Below are positions 20,417 to 23,096 of a DNA stretch of 23,096 nucleotides, piece after piece (the stretch's first letter is position 1; every line of letters starts with the position of its first letter). The notes beneath the pieces were generated by a model, which did no database searches, was not told the origin of the DNA, and was given only the letters and a program-made list of their open reading frames with translations. Location of the stretch: assembly GCA_900767835.1 (NCBI GenBank), contig CAAGAO010000014.1, positions 1 to 23,096 on the forward strand. Reading direction: 5' to 3'. The position numbers and the translations under genes are program-made. The stretch comes from Clostridia bacterium (GTDB lineage: Bacteria > Bacillota > Clostridia > Christensenellales > UBA1242).

Positions 20417-21703
20417 ATGATTGATATTAATTTGATAAGAACCAATCCAGAAATGGTTAAAGAAAATATTAAAAAGAAATTTCAAGATGCTAAACTTCCG
20501 CTTGTGGATGAAGTTTTGGCATTAGATAAACAAAATCGTGACTTAAAACAACAAGGCGACAATTTACGTGCTGAGAGAAAAACTTTGTCTGCACAAGTTG
20601 GTATGCTTATGAAAGATAAAAAACTTGCCGAGGCAGAAGAAATCAAAGCAAAAGTAAAAGCCGATGCTGAGAAACTTTTGGAAATTGAAAATAAACAAGT
20701 AGAAATAGATGAACAAATCAAAAAAATTATGATGACTATTCCAAACATTTTAGATTCGTCAGTTCCAGTTGGCAAAGACGATAGTGAAAATGTTGAAGTG
20801 GCACGCTTCGGAGAGCCAAAAGTTCCTGCCTATGAAGTTCCATACAATGCTGACATATTAGAAAGAATTGGCGGACTAGATAAAGAAAGTGCAGGAAGAA
20901 CAAGTGGTAATGGTTTTTACTATCTTTTAGGCGATGCTGCTCGTTTACACGAAGCAATGATAGCCTATGGCAGAGATTATATGATAAACAAAGGTTTTAC
21001 CTATGCAATTCCACCATTTATGATTAGAAGCGATGTTGTTACTGGTGTTATGAGTTTTGCCGAGATGGATGCAATGATGTACAAAATTGAAGGCGAAGAT
21101 TTGTTCCTAATTGGCACAAGTGAACACTCAATGATTGGTCGCTTTAAAGGTCAAATGGTAAAAGAAAATGAATTGCCTATCACAATGACATCTTATTCTC
21201 CATGCTTTAGAAAAGAAATAGGCTCTCATGGGTTAGAAGAACGAGGTGTATATCGTGTTCATCAATTTGAAAAACAAGAAATGATTGTAATTTGTAAACC
21301 AGAAGATAGTATGGATTGGTATAATAAAATGTGGCATTGTTCAGTTGAAATATTTAACAATATGAACATTCCAGTAAGACAACTAGAATGTTGCTCTGGC
21401 GACCTTGCCGACTTAAAAGTTAAATCATGCGATATAGAAGCGTGGAGTCCTCGCCAACAAAAATATTTTGAAGTATGCTCTTGCTCAACATTGGGAGATG
21501 CTCAATCACGAAGATTAGGCATAAGAGTTAAAGGCGAAAATGGAACATATTATCCACACACATTAAATAATACAGTTGTTGCAAGCCCACGCGGTTTAAT
21601 TGCATTACTAGAAAATAATTACAATGAAGATGGCTCAATAACTGTTCCAGAAGTTTTGCGTCCATATATGGGAGGGCTTGAAAAAATATTGCCTAAAAAA
21701 TAG
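20417..21703 (+). CDS. serS: Seryl-tRNA synthetase
   Basis: Class II synthetase that charges tRNA-Ser (and tRNA-Sec where present). The first 110 or so residues form the long antiparallel coiled coil that grips the tRNA-Ser variable arm (MIDINLIRTNPEMVKENIKK; LRAERKTLSAQVG). Motif 2 is CFRKEIGSHG (from residue 263) with RVHQFEKQEM after it; motif 3 includes HTLNNTVVASPRGLIALLEN near residue 380. The length of 428 aa is normal. Compared with the common bacterial text (CFRSEAGSAG, HTLNGSGLAVGR) both motifs are variant, so this is a divergent SerRS subtype, but the catalytic arginines are kept. AGGAG precedes the ATG. Confidence 0.96.
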   Translation: MIDINLIRTNPEMVKENIKKKFQDAKLPLVDEVLALDKQNRDLKQQGDNLRAERKTLSAQVGMLMKDKKLAEAEEIKAKVKADAEKLLEIENKQVEIDEQIKKIMMTIPNILDSSVPVGKDDSENVEVARFGEPKVPAYEVPYNADILERIGGLDKESAGRTSGNGFYYLLGDAARLHEAMIAYGRDYMINKGFTYAIPPFMIRSDVVTGVMSFAEMDAMMYKIEGEDLFLIGTSEHSMIGRFKGQMVKENELPITMTSYSPCFRKEIGSHGLEERGVYRVHQFEKQEMIVICKPEDSMDWYNKMWHCSVEIFNNMNIPVRQLECCSGDLADLKVKSCDIEAWSPRQQKYFEVCSCSTLGDAQSRRLGIRVKGENGTYYPHTLNNTVVASPRGLIALLENNYNEDGSITVPEVLRPYMGGLEKILPKK

Positions 21704-22563
21704 TTTTTCCTTATGATGTTGTTTAGTTTATTACATTCACACATCAATTAGTAATCACAAAACCTTCGCTTAATCACAAAACATTAAGTGAACACAAAAC
21801 CTTTGCTTTAAGCACAAAATATTAAGGAATCCACAAGACCTTTCCTCCCTGTCAGGAGGGGGGGGTTGGCAAAAAAAACAAAACTCGGAGGGGTTTCCCT
21901 GCCTATTAGAAAAAATTGTTGCACTAACGGAACTCATTTTTGTTCGCACAAAAATTTCGTTTTAACGGGCACAATTTTTTCTTTCGCACCAAACGTGCTC
22001 TCTCATTTCATTCGTTCTCAGTGCGAACTCCCTTGCGAAGCCTGTCCGTTGGAGCAATAGGCTGAATTATATATCCGCTACGATTTTGTGCGAACTCCCA
22101 AACAAAGTTAATTCTTCGAAGTTTTTTCAATAAGTAAACCCCTCAGTCTAAAAAAATTATTGTTCTAACGGAATTCATTTTGCTATCGCAAAATTTCATT
22201 TTAACGAACATAATTTTTTCTGTCTCGCACCAAACTAAAATCTTTTGCTTCGCTACAGATTTTGTGCGAACTTTTAATATGTTAATTATTAAATCCAGCT
22301 CCCCTTAGCAGGGGAGCACAAACATAGAGGTTGCTAAAAAAATTAAATTAAAGCAAAACTTTAGTAGTAAGCAATGCTTTAACTCTTTTGTTATGCTTAT
22401 CACCAAGTTTGTGCTCTCCTGCTAAGGGGAGCAGTCAGTCGCATCGCGACTGACTGAGGGGTTTACTTTATTTTAAACTGCGGTAAATTTTGTACAAAAT
22501 TTGACCGCTATTTTTGTACAAAATTGCCATTTCAAACTTTTTTTAACAATTTGTAAAAATTAT
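21704..22563. other. Non-coding region made of palindromic repeat units
   Basis: No gene is supported. Near 21760-21840 CACAAAACCTT-type units alternate with CACAAAACATTAAG-type units, and CCTCC/GGAGG (21844-21858) precedes a G8 run. A diverged direct repeat of about 125 bp lies at 21910-22035 and 22149-22275 (shared TAACGGAA, TTTTAACG, ACAATTTTTTC-like and CGCACCAAAC blocks). Further palindromes are listed separately. The frame at 21866-22060 crosses these repeats and is not credible. Confidence 0.7.
22132..22468. repeat. Nested long inverted repeats (MITE-like unit candidate)
   Basis: An outer 17-bp perfect inverted repeat AAGTAAACCCCTCAGTC (22132-22148) matches 22452-22468. Inside it a 26-bp pair with one mismatch (22298-22323 and 22407-22432) contains CTCCCCTTAGCAGGGGAG-type sequence, and CAGTCAGTCGC-ATC-GCGACTGACTG (22432-22456) is an 11-bp hairpin. 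The whole 337-bp unit has inverted termini but no coding capacity, as in non-autonomous elements. No target duplication was identified. Confidence 0.6.
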
Positions 22564-22591
22564 TTGACAACGCGGGGGGGGGAGATATAAT
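22564..22591 (+). promoter_or_regulatory. Promoter with a G9 tract in the spacer (phase-variation candidate)
   Basis: TTGACA (22564-22569) and TATAAT (22586-22591), both perfect consensus, are separated by 16 nt that contain nine consecutive G's (22574-22582). Homopolymer slippage would change the spacer and thus promoter strength. Transcription would start near 22598, giving an untranslated leader of about 230 nt before the gene at 22828; ATTGTCT/AGACAAT can pair within it. Confidence 0.7.
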
Positions 22592-22827
22592 AGGCTTAAA
22601 GAGTAAAAATATGTATTATTGTCTCTTTTTGTTAATATTGTTTTAAAAGTTAAAGACAATATAGTTTGTATATTAAAAAATCAGTTTTAAATGATTTGCA
22701 TATTCTTGTTTCAAACAAAAATATCACTTTTAAAAAAGTTACAAAATTTTGTTAATTGCAAAAAATATGCACAAACTAAAGCAAAAGATTTAATCAATTT
22801 TTACTTAATTTAAAAAAGGGGAAAAGT

Positions 22828-23096
22828 ATGAAAAAAAGAAGAATTGGCTTGTTTTTAAACATTGTAACAATTTGTTTGTCTGTAGTAGCAATAACTATTG
22901 GTGTTTTTTCTATAAAACAAGCAAGTTTAGGTGTTAATGGTTCGGTTGGCTTTGTGGCTCACGAATGTAAGGTTAACATCTCGGCATATATGTATGGTTA
23001 TGCCACAACTCAAGATGGTTATCCAATAGAAAAACCAACAACAGATGCAGAAAAGCATTATCTAACCTATGGTTCGTCAAATACCGAGGCAACAGA
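22828..23096 (+). CDS. Exported/surface protein, N-terminal fragment
   Basis: AAAAGGGG precedes ATG 22828, and the frame is open to the window end (89 codons). A basic start MKKRRIG is followed by a hydrophobic segment (residues 8-29, FLNIVTICLSVVAITIGVFS) and then IKQASLGVNGSVGFVAHECK, a beta-strand-like beginning of the mature part. This could be a signal peptide or an uncleaved anchor; the layout recalls TasA/camelysin-type or other surface beta proteins, but too little is visible for a family call. Its promoter carries the G9 tract, which fits a phase-variable surface product. Confidence 0.7.
   Translation, partial: MKKRRIGLFLNIVTICLSVVAITIGVFSIKQASLGVNGSVGFVAHECKVNISAYMYGYATTQDGYPIEKPTTDAEKHYLTYGSSNTEAT

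Noticed and set aside
21866..22060. Open frame of 64 codons with several cysteines
   Set aside because: It starts with a non-ATG codon and lies in palindromic repeat DNA that also occurs at 22149-22275 with different reading.

Overview
The window is a low-GC (about one third G+C by eye) bacterial chromosome segment. It suggests an uncultured, probably gut-associated member of the Bacillota (Clostridia-like or related). The grounds are strong AAAGGAGG-type ribosome binding sites, TTGACA-17-TATAAT promoters, CCA-encoding tRNA genes, BspA-like (DUF285) surface proteins and standard stop usage including TGA. Species cannot be told from this sequence.

Layout. 1-4287 is host DNA: the 3' end of a DUF285/BspA-like surface protein, an unknown convergent gene, a two-helix membrane protein, a striking GC-rich hairpin (2244-2344), replicative helicase dnaB, and then tRNA-Lys(UUU). 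4318-16545 is a 12.2 kb integrated element. It is bounded by perfect 46-bp direct repeats formed from the 3' end of tRNA-Lys (attL 4318-4363, attR 16500-16545). 16546-23096 is host again: a scar of a second attachment-like site, tRNA-Leu(UAG), repeat-rich non-coding DNA, a small lytic transglycosylase, a putative Trp leader peptide followed by trpS and tRNA-Trp(CCA), serS, more palindromic repeats, and the start of an exported protein behind a promoter with a G9 tract.

The element looks like a filamentous-phage (inovirus-type) prophage of a Gram-positive host. Leftward it carries a tyrosine integrase, a small broken ORF, a membrane protein and a Cro/CI-type repressor. A compact divergent promoter/operator switch lies at 6537-6662. 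Rightward come three small early genes, a structured non-coding stretch, and a membrane/virion-like block: a 705-aa double-TM exported protein, two small anchored proteins, and a coiled-coil plus leucine-rich-repeat protein. A Zot/pI-like P-loop ATPase with N-terminal membrane helices ends this block. A long hairpin of about 137 nt begins at the zot stop codon, the place where M13 keeps its packaging signal and origin. After it comes a replication-like module containing a possible replisome-organiser-like protein, a ribbon-helix-helix-like protein and a DUF3970-like protein. I see no HUH/rolling-circle Rep, no lysis cassette and no obvious major coat protein. Six exact copies of the palindrome TGTATATACA occur in the element and none were seen outside it.

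How it fits together (inference): the repressor keeps the early promoter off and the integrase uses tandem TTTAGGGTCAA arm sites to recombine at tRNA-Lys. On induction the rightward operon makes the envelope assembly/export machine and a surface-binding LRR protein, and the right-hand module replicates the DNA. In the host part, trpS with a tryptophan-containing leader and the adjacent tRNA-Trp form a small tryptophan-charging locus.
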